From the NCBI RefSeq assembly GCF_025642115.1, contig NZ_CP106753.1, positions 1,015,501-1,079,500 of the forward strand: DNA of 64,000 nucleotides, given 5' to 3'. This document shows, in pieces, positions 43,730 to 52,457 of the stretch. Below the pieces are notes generated by a model that was given only the letters and a program-made list of their open reading frames with translations, was not told the DNA's origin and made no database searches. The translations under genes and the position numbers were made by a program. Source of the DNA: Chitiniphilus purpureus (lineage in GTDB: Bacteria > Pseudomonadota > Gammaproteobacteria > Burkholderiales > Chitinibacteraceae). Positions within the stretch are counted from its first letter, which is position 1. Every line of letters begins with the position of its first letter.

Positions 43730-44533
43730 ATGTTGGGAAAGAAATGGATCGTGACCATGGTCTGCGGCATTTTTGCGCTGCCTGCCCATGCTGCGTTGAT
43801 TACCGTCGAAGGTGCCGACCTGTGGTTCCGTTATGATTCGTCCAGTCTGATGAGCAACTGGAAGGTGGATGTGATCGGCAACACACTGACTTTGAAGGCA
43901 ATCGAAGACAAACCGCTGGCACAGCTCACCATCGGCGGGCTTGCCGAAAGGCGCACCGCCTCCGTCTCGGTCAAGCCATTCGATGTCGAAGTACTCACCA
44001 AGACAGGACGCAGGGTCAATGATTTTCAGCTGACCCATTCCGCCACAGCAATCGGCCAGGTGGGTGACGAATTCGTGATGGAAGCGACAGCTGTTACACA
44101 GGTTGCAATTCGATCCGGCAATGCCGCGCATTTGGGAAGCGAGAAATTGCAATCCAGCAAATATTCGCCTGCCTATGCCCCGGGAATGGGCGACGATTCG
44201 ATCCACCATCTGCCGGCGGCCTGGCAGAACAGCCGCGTGGCCGATCAGGCACTGCAAGGATTGCGCGCAAACAACGGCCTGGCATCGTTCGAATCGTTTT
44301 CGATGAAAGTGAACGCGAACCTGCGTGAAGGCTATTACCGCTCCGACCTCTTCACCGGCACGGTTTTCGAGGAAACGGCGTTGATGACGACCCGCCTGGA
44401 CAGCTACACGGTTTCTTTCAATACCATTCCCTATGACACCCCGGTCTCCCCGGTGCCCGAACCCGAGACCTATGCGCTGCTGGGAATGGGCCTGGTCGGC
44501 CTGCTGGCCGCACGCCGCAGGAAAACCCATTGA
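43730..44533 (+). CDS. PEP-CTERM protein, first of a tandem pair
   Basis: 267 residues. Signal peptide (LGKKWIVTMVCGIFALPAHA), then a beta-rich body starting ALITVEGADLWFRYDSSS and the C-terminal anchor VPEPETYALLGMGLVGLLAA with basic tail RRRKTH. AAAGGAG 7 nt upstream of the ATG at 43730. Clear paralogue of the next gene: same MLGKKW start, same VEG/LEG..-YRY opening and near-identical anchor. Export and exosortase-dependent sorting are expected; the function of the body is unknown. Confidence 0.88.
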   Translation: MLGKKWIVTMVCGIFALPAHAALITVEGADLWFRYDSSSLMSNWKVDVIGNTLTLKAIEDKPLAQLTIGGLAERRTASVSVKPFDVEVLTKTGRRVNDFQLTHSATAIGQVGDEFVMEATAVTQVAIRSGNAAHLGSEKLQSSKYSPAYAPGMGDDSIHHLPAAWQNSRVADQALQGLRANNGLASFESFSMKVNANLREGYYRSDLFTGTVFEETALMTTRLDSYTVSFNTIPYDTPVSPVPEPETYALLGMGLVGLLAARRRKTH

Positions 44534-44652
44534 TTGAAGCCGGCGCGGCCCGTCCGCAGCTGATCAGGATATGCCTTGCAGGACAGTGGATCCGATGCCG
44601 TCGTTGGATGTGCTGCCTGGTGGATGGTGAAATTTCAAAAGGTGAGTGAAGC

Positions 44653-45474
44653 ATGCTTGGAAAGAAATGGGTTCTGGCATTGGCAACTGCGGTATGTGCA
44701 GCCCCGTCGATGGGGGCATTGGTGCAGTTGGAAGGCAAGGATGTGATCTATCGGTACGAATCCACGCAGGTACCCGGCTTCTGGGAGGTCAGCGTCGATG
44801 CGAATACGCTGCGGATTGCCAGAAAAGGGGGCGGTGCACTCTTCGATCAGGCGTTGTCCGGTGGCGGTCAGCAGGAATTCCTGGCGGAAATGCCCTCGCT
44901 CCTTTTCAAGATCGAAGCCAGGAACGGGAAGACCATCGATCGCCTGGGCAGCCATGTGGATGCCACGGCAACCGGCCATGTGTCCGGGAGCGACCGTTTC
45001 ATCAATGCCGCTGTCACGAGCAGCGTCGAATCGAACTGGTTCAACTACGGGCAGGTGCCGGAGCATGCGTTCCAGACCACGTTCAGCCAAGGCTGGCAGT
45101 CGCCGCAGGATGATGCAGCCGCCCCGCAGGGCGCCCAGTTGCCGCAGGTGTGGCAGCGATCCGATCGCCATGAGTGGCAGTCCTGCAAAGGCATGGACGG
45201 CTGCATGCCATGCCCGCAGGCCGGGGCTGCGTGCAAGCCTTTTGCGGTTGCCGCCCAGCCGGTCGATATCCGCCTCAGACTGGGGCTGTCCGGTGGCTAC
45301 ACTGCCTATGATAGCCCGGATGCGGCGTTGCAGTTGACGCTGAATGGCTACGGCATCACCGCCTACACCCAGGTTTCCCCGGTCCCCGAACCGGCGACCT
45401 ATGCGTTGACCGGTGCCGGATTGGTCGGGCTGATGCTGGCCCGCCTGCGCCGCCGCGGGCAAAAGCCGCGCTGA
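44653..45474 (+). CDS. PEP-CTERM protein, second of a tandem pair
   Basis: 273 residues. It starts MLGKKWVLALATAVCAAPSM, with a signal peptide ending near residue 22, followed by ALVQLEGKDVIYRYEST, matching the opening of the upstream protein. The end has VPEPATYALTGAGLVGLMLA and the tail RLRRRGQKPR. Unlike its partner it has a Cys-rich insert near 175-195 (four Cys in SCKGMDGCMPCPQAGAAC). AAAGGTGAG lies 6-7 nt upstream. The 119-base gap to the first gene contains no terminator I can see, so co-transcription is likely. Duplication and divergence is inferred. Confidence 0.87.
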   Translation: MLGKKWVLALATAVCAAPSMGALVQLEGKDVIYRYESTQVPGFWEVSVDANTLRIARKGGGALFDQALSGGGQQEFLAEMPSLLFKIEARNGKTIDRLGSHVDATATGHVSGSDRFINAAVTSSVESNWFNYGQVPEHAFQTTFSQGWQSPQDDAAAPQGAQLPQVWQRSDRHEWQSCKGMDGCMPCPQAGAACKPFAVAAQPVDIRLRLGLSGGYTAYDSPDAALQLTLNGYGITAYTQVSPVPEPATYALTGAGLVGLMLARLRRRGQKPR

Positions 45475-45751
45475 GCGTCGGACGAGCGGCGGGTCTGCTG
45501 CCTTTGCTTCTTCACGCATGCGACGCATGCGCGTTGCCCATCCAGGGGGGCTTCGGTCGGCCCGCCTTGGAACAGGGCAGGCGCATGCCGCATGCGGCCT
45601 GTTGATCCGGCCGGCGTGCAGCACCGCCGGACAAGGTGGGTTCCCGAGGGTGTGCGAAGGATGCATGTGCTTGCATCAAAGGCAGAGGAACCTACACTGG
45701 GGTTTACCGCCGGCAGCCGGGCTGTCGGCGACCCTAGCAAGGAGACAGACC

Positions 45752-46237
45752 ATGGAAGCAGTACAGGCACAGCAGCAACATCGATGGTTGCAGCAACTGA
45801 TCGGCGAATGGACCTACGAGAGCGAGATGCCGGCGCAGCCCGGCCAACCGCCGCAGCGGGCCGAGGGGACCGAGCGCGTGCGTGCGCTGGGTGAGCTGTG
45901 GGTGGTGTGCGAATCCCAAGGACAGATGCCCGGCTGCGGTCCGGTCCAAACGATGATGACGCTCGGGTATGACCCGCTCCAACAGCGCTTCGTCGGCACC
46001 TGGGTCGGTTCGATGATGGATCGTCTCTGGGTGTACGAAGGCGAGCTGGATGCCACGCAGAAGGTACTGGTGCTGAGCGTGGACGGCCCCGCATTCGACG
46101 ATCCGAACAAGACCGCCCACTACCGCGACATCATCGAAATCAAGAGCCCCGACCACCGCGTGATGACATCGCACGTGCAGGGCGAGGACGGGCACTGGCG
46201 CCAGTTCGTCACGATGCACTACCGGCGGCAAGGTTAG
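45752..46237 (+). CDS. DUF1579 family protein
   Basis: 161 residues, soluble. RWLQQLIGEWTYESEMPAQP, GTERVRALGELWVVCESQG, TLGYDPLQQRFVGTWVGSMM and YRDIIEIKSPDHRVMTSH are the pattern of the DUF1579 lipocalin-like family, whose biochemical role is unknown. AAGGAG 8 nt upstream supports the ATG at 45752; the open frame upstream of it is not protein-like. A free-standing gene between the PEP-CTERM pair and the manB region. Confidence 0.85.
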   Translation: MEAVQAQQQHRWLQQLIGEWTYESEMPAQPGQPPQRAEGTERVRALGELWVVCESQGQMPGCGPVQTMMTLGYDPLQQRFVGTWVGSMMDRLWVYEGELDATQKVLVLSVDGPAFDDPNKTAHYRDIIEIKSPDHRVMTSHVQGEDGHWRQFVTMHYRRQG

Positions 46238-46575
46238 GGGCCGGATCGGTCGTACGGATGCCTCGGGCTGAACGATGTCGGCCGCCCACCCTGCGAGCGG
46301 GGCGGCGCTCGGCGTAGGCTGACAAGCCAGTCGTAGCGGCGCCCGGCACCATTGTTGCTCCCACTGTCCTGCGCCTGGCGTCCCGCTGCTGCCCAAGGAG
46401 GGTGAGGCATCAAAGCGTGCACGGTTGCCGTTCGCTGTGCAGGTGGGTCATGAGGCTGGTTGCGAAGCCCAATGGGGTATCCGGCATCCCTCCGGCTTGG
46501 GGCTCAAAGACGGGAAGTCACCAGACAGTCGAATCCGCCCAGGCGTATCAATCGGCTGAGCGCCCAACGCTTGCC
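46238..46575. other. Convergent intergenic region without recognised feature
   Basis: 338 bases between the DUF1579 and manB stops. No convincing hairpin with a T-run, no protein-like frame and no repeat noted. Confidence 0.4.
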
Positions 46576-47943
46576 TCACCGCCCTCCCAGCAACGCCAGC
46601 AGCCGCTCGGTCATCTGCTGCAGCAGTGCCGGGTCGCCGCGGGTTTCCACGTTCAGGCGCAGCAGGGGTTCGGTGTTGGAGCGGCGTACGTTGCAGCGCC
46701 ACAGGCCCGTGTCCAGGCTCAACCCGTCGGTCTGGTCGATGCTGCGCGCCTCATGGCCGAAGGTGGCGCGTATCCGTTCGAGGGCGGCGTCGGTGTCGGC
46801 CACAGTCAGGTTGATCTCGCCGGAGACCGGAAAGGCGGCGATGCGCTCGGCCAGCAGCGCCGAGAGCGGCTGGCGCTGCTGGCAGATCAGCTCGGCGATC
46901 ATCAGCCAGGGGATCATGCCGCTGTCGCAGTAGGCGAAATCGCGGAAATAGTGATGCCCGCTCATCTCGCCGCCGTAAAGCGCGTTTTCCTCGCGCATCC
47001 GCTCCTTGATGAAGGCATGCCCGGTCTTGCTCTGGATGGCGATGCCGCCCGCCTCGGCCACCTGGGCCTGTGTGTTCCAGATGAGGCGCGGGTCGTGGAT
47101 GATCCGCTCGCCCGGATGGCGGCGCAGCAGCGCCTGCGCCAACAGGCCGACCAGGTAGTAACCCTCGACGAAGGCGCCCTGTTCGTCGAACAGGAAGCAG
47201 CGGTCGAAGTCGCCGTCCCAGGCCACGCCGAAGTCGGCGCCGAGCTGGCGGACCGCGTCTGCGGTGGCGGCGCGTTGCTGCGGCAGCATCGGGTTGGGCA
47301 CGCCATGTGGAAAACGCCCGTCCGGTTCGTGTTGCAGCCGGATCAATGCCAGTGGCGCGCCCAGCCTGGCAAGGCGTGCCGCCAGCGCGTCGACGGCGTG
47401 GCCGGCGGCGCCGTGGCCGGCGTTCACCACCACCTTGAGCGGGCGCAGCGCCGCCGGGTCGATGAAGCCCAGCACACAGTCGACGTAGGCATCCAGCACC
47501 GAGGTGGCGCGCAGCGTGCCGCGTCGTGGTGCGATCCGGAAGTCGCCCTGCTCGGCGCAACGCTGGATGTCGTGCAGCCCGCTGTCGCCGCTGATCGGCA
47601 CCGCACCGGCGCGTACCAGTTTCATGCCATTGAACTCGGCCGGATTGTGGCTGGCGGTGACCTCGATGCCGCCATCCACGTTGAGGTGCCACGTGGCGAA
47701 GTAGATTTCCTCGGTGCCGGTCAGTCCCAGGTCGAGCACATCGCAGCCGCCTTCGGCCAGCCCGCGCGCCAGCGCGCGCTTGAGCACGGGGGTGGACAGC
47801 CGCGAATCGCCGCCGATCACCACGGTGCGCGGCTGGAGCACGTCGCAATAGGCGCGGCCGATCCGATAGGCGATCTCGTCGGATAACGTATCGCCGATGC
47901 GCCCGCGTATGTCATAGGCGGTAAAGCAACCCAGCTTGGCCAT
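46576..47943 (-). CDS. manB: Phosphomannomutase (ManB/CpsG type)
   Basis: 455 residues, the family length. It converts mannose-6-phosphate to mannose-1-phosphate (possibly also the glucose analogue) for GDP-mannose synthesis. Four-domain alpha-D-phosphohexomutase: substrate start FTAYDIRGRIGDTL, phosphoserine in VTASHNP (S98), metal loop DGDFDRC, sugar loop GEMSGHHYF and phosphate-binding end RRSNTEPLLRLNVE. Start at 47943; the open frame upstream is unlike protein. It lies 204 bases after manC on the same strand, so the two likely act together to supply GDP-mannose to the glycosyltransferases upstream. Confidence 0.94.
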   Translation of the reverse strand: MAKLGCFTAYDIRGRIGDTLSDEIAYRIGRAYCDVLQPRTVVIGGDSRLSTPVLKRALARGLAEGGCDVLDLGLTGTEEIYFATWHLNVDGGIEVTASHNPAEFNGMKLVRAGAVPISGDSGLHDIQRCAEQGDFRIAPRRGTLRATSVLDAYVDCVLGFIDPAALRPLKVVVNAGHGAAGHAVDALAARLARLGAPLALIRLQHEPDGRFPHGVPNPMLPQQRAATADAVRQLGADFGVAWDGDFDRCFLFDEQGAFVEGYYLVGLLAQALLRRHPGERIIHDPRLIWNTQAQVAEAGGIAIQSKTGHAFIKERMREENALYGGEMSGHHYFRDFAYCDSGMIPWLMIAELICQQRQPLSALLAERIAAFPVSGEINLTVADTDAALERIRATFGHEARSIDQTDGLSLDTGLWRCNVRRSNTEPLLRLNVETRGDPALLQQMTERLLALLGGR

Positions 47944-48147
47944 CACGGTCGACCCTGCGTTCCGGTGGGCCGGTGGTCCGCGCGGGCTGGCACGGCGGTG
48001 TGGCGGGGAGCAAGGCAACGGCTCAACGGTCTCTCCTTTGCACCGGCTGGTGCGGCCGGCGACGCCGGTACCGGCCGGCGGGGGACGGATCTGGAAATGG
48101 CAGGGGGGCGGGCCGGCGCTGGCATTGCGTACTGCGTCGGCCGCCGC

Positions 48148-49650
48148 TTAGTGCTGGCGGGGTGTGTCGCCGGCGGGCATGGGCATGGCCGGCAGGCCGG
48201 CAAGCAGCGCGCTGTCCGGTGCGGCATCCGGCTCGCGGCCGTATTGGTCCTGCAGCCGGACGATGTCGTCCTCGCCCAGATAGCTGCCCGATTGCACCTC
48301 GATCAGCTCCAGCGGCACCTTGCCGGGGTTTTCCAGCCGGTGCACCGTACCCAGCGGGATGTAGGTGGACTGGTTCTCGGTCAGCAGGCGCGTCTCGTCG
48401 CCGCAGACCACGCGGGCAGTGCCGCGTACCACGATCCAGTGCTCGGCACGGTGGTAATGCATCTGCAACGACAGCGATGCCCCGGGCTTGACCACGATGT
48501 GTTTCACCTGGAAACGCTCGCCCCGGTCTATCCCCTCGTAGCTGCCCCAGGGCCGGTGCACGCGGCGATGCCACAGCGATTCGGTGCGTCCATCGGCGTT
48601 GAGGCGCTCGACCACCTTCTTCACGTCCTGCACCCGGTCCTTGGAGGCCACCAGGACCGCGTCCGGCGTCTGCACGATCACCAGGTGCTCGACGCCGATT
48701 GCGGCGACCACGCTGCTTTCGGCGCGGATGTAGCAATCCTGCGCCGCCTCGGCGATCACGTCGCCGACCAGGTTGTTGCCGGCGCCGTCGTGCTCGCAGA
48801 CCTCGGCCAGCGCCGACCAGCTGCCGATATCGCTCCATCCAAGGTCAGCCGCGGTGATCACCGCCGCGGCATCGGTATGTTCCATCACCGCGTAATCGAT
48901 CGATTCGGATGGCACCTCGGCAAAGCGCGTTGCCTCCAACATGAAGAACGGGGCCTCGGCACGACCGTGCGTCACCGCATCGTCCACTGCCGCCAGCATC
49001 TCCGGCTGCGCCTTGCCCAGCTCCGCCAGATAGCGGTCGGCGCGGAACAGGAACATGCCGCTGTTCCAGTAGTAGTCGCCCGCGGCGACAAACTCGGCGG
49101 CGCGTGCTTCATCCGGTTTTTCGACAAAGCGGGCCACCCGGTGCACGCCGGTGGCCATGTCGAGCGCCGCGCCGCGGCGGATATAGCCATAGCCGGTGTG
49201 CGCGCAATTGGGCTGCACGCCAAAGGTGACGAGGCAGCCGCGTTCCGCAGCGCTGAGCGCTTGGCCGACCAGATCGTGGAACACCTCGGGGCGCTGCACC
49301 AGATGGTCGGACGGCAGCAGCAGCAGCAGCGCCTGCGGATCGTCGCGCAGCGCCAGCAGCGCCGCGGCGGCGGCAGCCGGCGCCGTGTTGCGCCCCACCG
49401 GCTCCACGATCACCTGCGCTGCCGCCAGATCGATGGCATGCAGCTGTTCCTGCACCATGAAGCGCTGTTCCTGGTTGGTGACCACGATGGGCGCGCCGGC
49501 ATGCGACAGGCCCTTGAGCCTGAGCGCAGTCTGCTGCAGCAGCGTCTGTTCGCCTGAGAGCGCCAGCAGCTGCTTGGGGTGGCCGGCGCGCGACAGCGGC
49601 CACATCCGCGTACCGCTGCCACCGCAGAGAATCACCGGGGTGATAGGCAT
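48148..49650 (-). CDS. manC: Mannose-1-phosphate guanylyltransferase / mannose-6-phosphate isomerase (bifunctional)
   Basis: 500 residues. The N-terminal nucleotidyltransferase has the pyrophosphorylase motif GGSGTRMWPLSR and PKQ, then LLLLPSDHL. The C-terminal type II phosphomannose isomerase cupin (from about 370) has RPWGSYEGIDRGERF, LSLQMHYHRAEHW and VPLELIEVQSGSYLGEDDIV. It makes GDP-mannose from mannose-1-phosphate and, by the second domain, mannose-6-phosphate from fructose-6-phosphate. GGAGGA 5 nt before the ATG. With manB downstream it forms the GDP-mannose supply for LPS or exopolysaccharide. Confidence 0.94.
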   Translation of the reverse strand: MPITPVILCGGSGTRMWPLSRAGHPKQLLALSGEQTLLQQTALRLKGLSHAGAPIVVTNQEQRFMVQEQLHAIDLAAAQVIVEPVGRNTAPAAAAAALLALRDDPQALLLLLPSDHLVQRPEVFHDLVGQALSAAERGCLVTFGVQPNCAHTGYGYIRRGAALDMATGVHRVARFVEKPDEARAAEFVAAGDYYWNSGMFLFRADRYLAELGKAQPEMLAAVDDAVTHGRAEAPFFMLEATRFAEVPSESIDYAVMEHTDAAAVITAADLGWSDIGSWSALAEVCEHDGAGNNLVGDVIAEAAQDCYIRAESSVVAAIGVEHLVIVQTPDAVLVASKDRVQDVKKVVERLNADGRTESLWHRRVHRPWGSYEGIDRGERFQVKHIVVKPGASLSLQMHYHRAEHWIVVRGTARVVCGDETRLLTENQSTYIPLGTVHRLENPGKVPLELIEVQSGSYLGEDDIVRLQDQYGREPDAAPDSALLAGLPAMPMPAGDTPRQH

Positions 49651-49726
49651 ATCGTTCCTCCATCGTAGGCCGGCGCCCTGGACGGCGCCTGGTCCGGCGT
49701 GCTGTTGTGGGGGTGGCTGGGCGTGC

Positions 49727-50713
49727 CTACACCGTGCTGAGCGCGATCTGCCCGGGGGGCGTGCGTGCGGTGCCGGTCACTGTGCCGAAGGCATCGCACC
49801 AGTCGGCGACAAAACGCTCGATGCCGAACCGGGTTTCGGCCTGGCGCCGTGCATTGGCGCCGAGCGCGCGCGCATGCTCCGGATCGGCCAGCAACGCATG
49901 CATATGCCCCACCAGCCGCGCCGGGTCGGTATCGACATAGCCGCTGACGCCGTTTTCGATGGCGCACGCCATCTCGGTGGTGGCCAGGCCGACGATGGGC
50001 ATGCCCAGCAGCATCGCCTCGATCACCGCCAGCCCCATGCTGGTGTAGCGGATCGGGTTGAAGAAGAAGCGGTAGCGCGCGGCGAATGCCGGCAACTGGT
50101 CATGGCGCACTTCGCCCAGCCCGCCCGCCTCATCGGCGCCCATGCCCACCAGATCAAGCGGCACCTGCTCGCGCACCTGGGCGAACACATCCGCGCCCAG
50201 GCGCCGGCCGCGTCGCGCCAGGTGGTTCACCACCACCAGTCCGCGTGCCAGGGTGCCGCTGTACTCCACGTCGCGCGGGGCTAGCACGCCGTGTTCGATC
50301 ACCCGGGTCGGGGTGCGGCCGTTGTCCCACATCAGCCGGTTGAACGGCGTCACGTGCACCAGCAGCGTATCCGGGTCGTCCACCAGGTGCGGCGTGTCGG
50401 TGGGCGAGTCGCGCGGCGGGTCGTGCTCCAGATAGATGCGCGGCAGCGCGCGCTGTGCCGGAGTCAGGATATGGTGCTGGTCTTCCAGGTAGTGCGCGTC
50501 GTCCTGGAACAGGATGCAGTCGAACTCATGCCGGGCCACTTCGGATACCGGCATGTCGTGCACATTGTCGCCCCATGGAAAATGCCCGAACCGTCCGGCA
50601 TAGCCGGCCGAGCGCGCCGGCTTGGACAGCACATAGAAATCGTGCGGTACCTGGGTGAGGTAATACAGATAGCTGCCATGGACATGCCAGGTCAGGATCC
50701 GGAGTCGACGCAT
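49727..50713 (-). CDS. Glycosyltransferase, GT-B (family 1/4-like)
   Basis: 328 residues. Opening MRRLRILTWHVHGSYLYYLT; a Rossmann-like C-terminal half with GLVVVNHLARRGRRLGADVF, then the donor-site region RFFFNPIRYTSMGLAVIEAM and MPIVGLATTEMACAIENGVS, typical of GT-B retaining enzymes. GGAG 6 nt before the ATG at 50713; its start overlaps the end of the upstream GT9 gene by 22 bases. A role in surface polysaccharide assembly is inferred from the neighbours; the sugar is not predictable. Confidence 0.82.
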   Translation of the reverse strand: MRRLRILTWHVHGSYLYYLTQVPHDFYVLSKPARSAGYAGRFGHFPWGDNVHDMPVSEVARHEFDCILFQDDAHYLEDQHHILTPAQRALPRIYLEHDPPRDSPTDTPHLVDDPDTLLVHVTPFNRLMWDNGRTPTRVIEHGVLAPRDVEYSGTLARGLVVVNHLARRGRRLGADVFAQVREQVPLDLVGMGADEAGGLGEVRHDQLPAFAARYRFFFNPIRYTSMGLAVIEAMLLGMPIVGLATTEMACAIENGVSGYVDTDPARLVGHMHALLADPEHARALGANARRQAETRFGIERFVADWCDAFGTVTGTARTPPGQIALSTV

Positions 50714-51876
50714 GGGGTTCTCCAAAGCGGGATGACAGTGGCCCCGCCGCTGCGTGGGCGGGCCGGGGGGCGTGGGGTCGCGGCACGGTGCGGCGGGCGG
50801 ACGTTGCGGCGCGTGTCGGGCAGCAGTGCCAGCACCGCATCGGCCACCTGGGCGGGCGACACCTGGCGCAGGCAGGCGTGGTGGCCTTGGGGGCACACGC
50901 TCTTGTAGCAGTACTTGCACGGCACGTCGTGGAACAGCAGCGCGTGGCGCACCAGCCAGGGCGTATGTTGTGGATTGGTCAGCGCGTACAGGTCCACCAG
51001 CGGCGTGCCGATCGCGGCCGCGAGATGCGCCGGGCCGCTGTTGTTGCTCAGCACCACGTCTGCCAGCCGGATCGCCGCACCCAGCTCAGCCAGGTCGATA
51101 CGCCCGGCGAGCGACAGGGTCGGCACGCCGGCCTGCTGCTGGAGCTGCGCGACGTCGTCCAGTTCGGCGGCCGAGCCAGTCAGCACGGCTTGGCAGCCGG
51201 ACCGGGCCAACAGCCGGATCGCCTCGGCGAACTGCGCTGGCGGGTAGCGGCGCGATGGCGCAGTGGCGCCGCTGTGCACCAGCACCCACGGCCGGGCCTC
51301 GTCCAGCCCCTGCGCCAACAGCAGCCGCCTGACCCGATTGCACGCCTCGTCGCGCACCTGGAACGACAGGTGCTGGTCGCGGGTGTGGCAGCCCACCTGC
51401 GCCACCAGATCGAGCTGACGTTGCACCTCATGGCGGATGCCGTGCTCCGGCTCGCGCTCGGGCACCCAGTCGCTCAGCAGGTGATAGGGGTTCTCGCGGC
51501 AATGCGCCAGGCGCAGCGGAATGCCGGCCAGATAGCAGAAATAGGCGGCCGGCTGCGGGTTCTGGCTGTAGACGGTAAAGATCACCGCGGCGTCGAAGCC
51601 GCCGGCGGCGAGCTGGGCACGCACCGCCTCATCCTGCGCCGGGTTGACCGTGGCCTCGCCACCTTTCATCCATGGCGCCTCGAACGCGATGGTGTGGTCG
51701 ATTTCCGGGATATGCCTGGCGACAGCCGCGCCCGCCGGCGAGGCCAGCAGCGTGATCCGCCGCCCCGGTGCGCCTTGCTTGAGCGCGCGGATCGCCGGCG
51801 TGGTCATCAGCACATCGCCCATGTTGTCCAGCCGCACGCACAGGATATGGCGCGCCGTCTGCCAGCCCGGGCTCAT
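50692..51876 (-). CDS. GT9 family glycosyltransferase (heptosyltransferase-like)
   Basis: 394 residues. RHILCVRLDNMGDVLMTTPA is the GT9 start (ADP-heptose:LPS heptosyltransferase family), with VLVHSGATAPSRRYPPAQFA and VLSNNSGPAHLAAAIGTPLV as the donor-site motifs. The C-terminus carries a Cys/His-rich stretch (PCKYCYKSVCPQGHHAC) and then a basic, proline-rich tail of about 40 residues not usual for WaaF/WaaC. Starts at the ATG overlapping the stop of the phosphatase gene by 4 bases. Transfer of heptose or a similar sugar to LPS core is inferred. Confidence 0.88.
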   Translation of the reverse strand: MSPGWQTARHILCVRLDNMGDVLMTTPAIRALKQGAPGRRITLLASPAGAAVARHIPEIDHTIAFEAPWMKGGEATVNPAQDEAVRAQLAAGGFDAAVIFTVYSQNPQPAAYFCYLAGIPLRLAHCRENPYHLLSDWVPEREPEHGIRHEVQRQLDLVAQVGCHTRDQHLSFQVRDEACNRVRRLLLAQGLDEARPWVLVHSGATAPSRRYPPAQFAEAIRLLARSGCQAVLTGSAAELDDVAQLQQQAGVPTLSLAGRIDLAELGAAIRLADVVLSNNSGPAHLAAAIGTPLVDLYALTNPQHTPWLVRHALLFHDVPCKYCYKSVCPQGHHACLRQVSPAQVADAVLALLPDTRRNVRPPHRAATPRPPARPRSGGATVIPLWRTPCVDSGS

Positions 51877-52457
51877 CGCGCGCGCTCCAGCGGGGTATGC
51901 GCCAGCAGCTGCTGCATCACGATATGGCTGGCGGCATCCAGCAGGTCACGCGCCAGATACTCGGGCTTGCGCAGCGACGAGGCGCGCCACTCGGTCTCGT
52001 TGCCGTTGTCGATGAGGATGCTGCGGCAGCCGGCACGGTGCCCCGCCTCGATGTCGTCCAGGATGTCGCCGATGAACCACGAGCGCTCCAGGTCGATGTC
52101 GTGCTGCTCGGCCGCCTGGAGCAGCAGGCCGGGGGCCGGCTTGCGGCAGTCGCAGCCTTTCTGCCCCGGTTCGGCCGGCGCATGCGGGCAGTAGTAGAAG
52201 CCGTGCAGCAACGCGCCTTCCTCCTGCACCAGATCCAGCACCCGGCGCGACACCGGCCCCAGCGCCGCGGCCGGGAAGTAGCCCAGCCCGATGCCGGGCT
52301 GATTGGAGATCACGAACAGCTTGAAGCCGTGCTCAAGCAGCAGCAGCAGCGCCGGACCCGCGTTGTCGGTCAGTTCGATCAGCTCCGGATCGATGTTGTA
52401 GGGCACGTCGTGCACCAGCGTGCCGTCCTTGTCGAGGAAGACCGCGGCTTGGCTCAT
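51873..52457 (-). CDS. HAD-IIIA phosphatase, GmhB-like (heptose bisphosphate phosphatase family)
   Basis: 194 residues. HAD nucleophile motif FLDKDGTL, second motif VISNQPGIG, and the GmhB-type zinc site CPH ... CDC (YYCPHAP and GCDCRKPAPG) before the lysine/aspartate motifs (WFIGDILDDIEAG). GmhB removes the C7 phosphate from D-glycero-D-manno-heptose 1,7-bisphosphate in ADP-heptose synthesis. Location between GT9 and GT4 genes with 4-base overlaps on both sides fits heptose-nucleotide supply for LPS. Other sugar-phosphate or histidinol-phosphate substrates remain possible. Confidence 0.87.
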   Translation of the reverse strand: MSQAAVFLDKDGTLVHDVPYNIDPELIELTDNAGPALLLLLEHGFKLFVISNQPGIGLGYFPAAALGPVSRRVLDLVQEEGALLHGFYYCPHAPAEPGQKGCDCRKPAPGLLLQAAEQHDIDLERSWFIGDILDDIEAGHRAGCRSILIDNGNETEWRASSLRKPEYLARDLLDAASHIVMQQLLAHTPLERAR

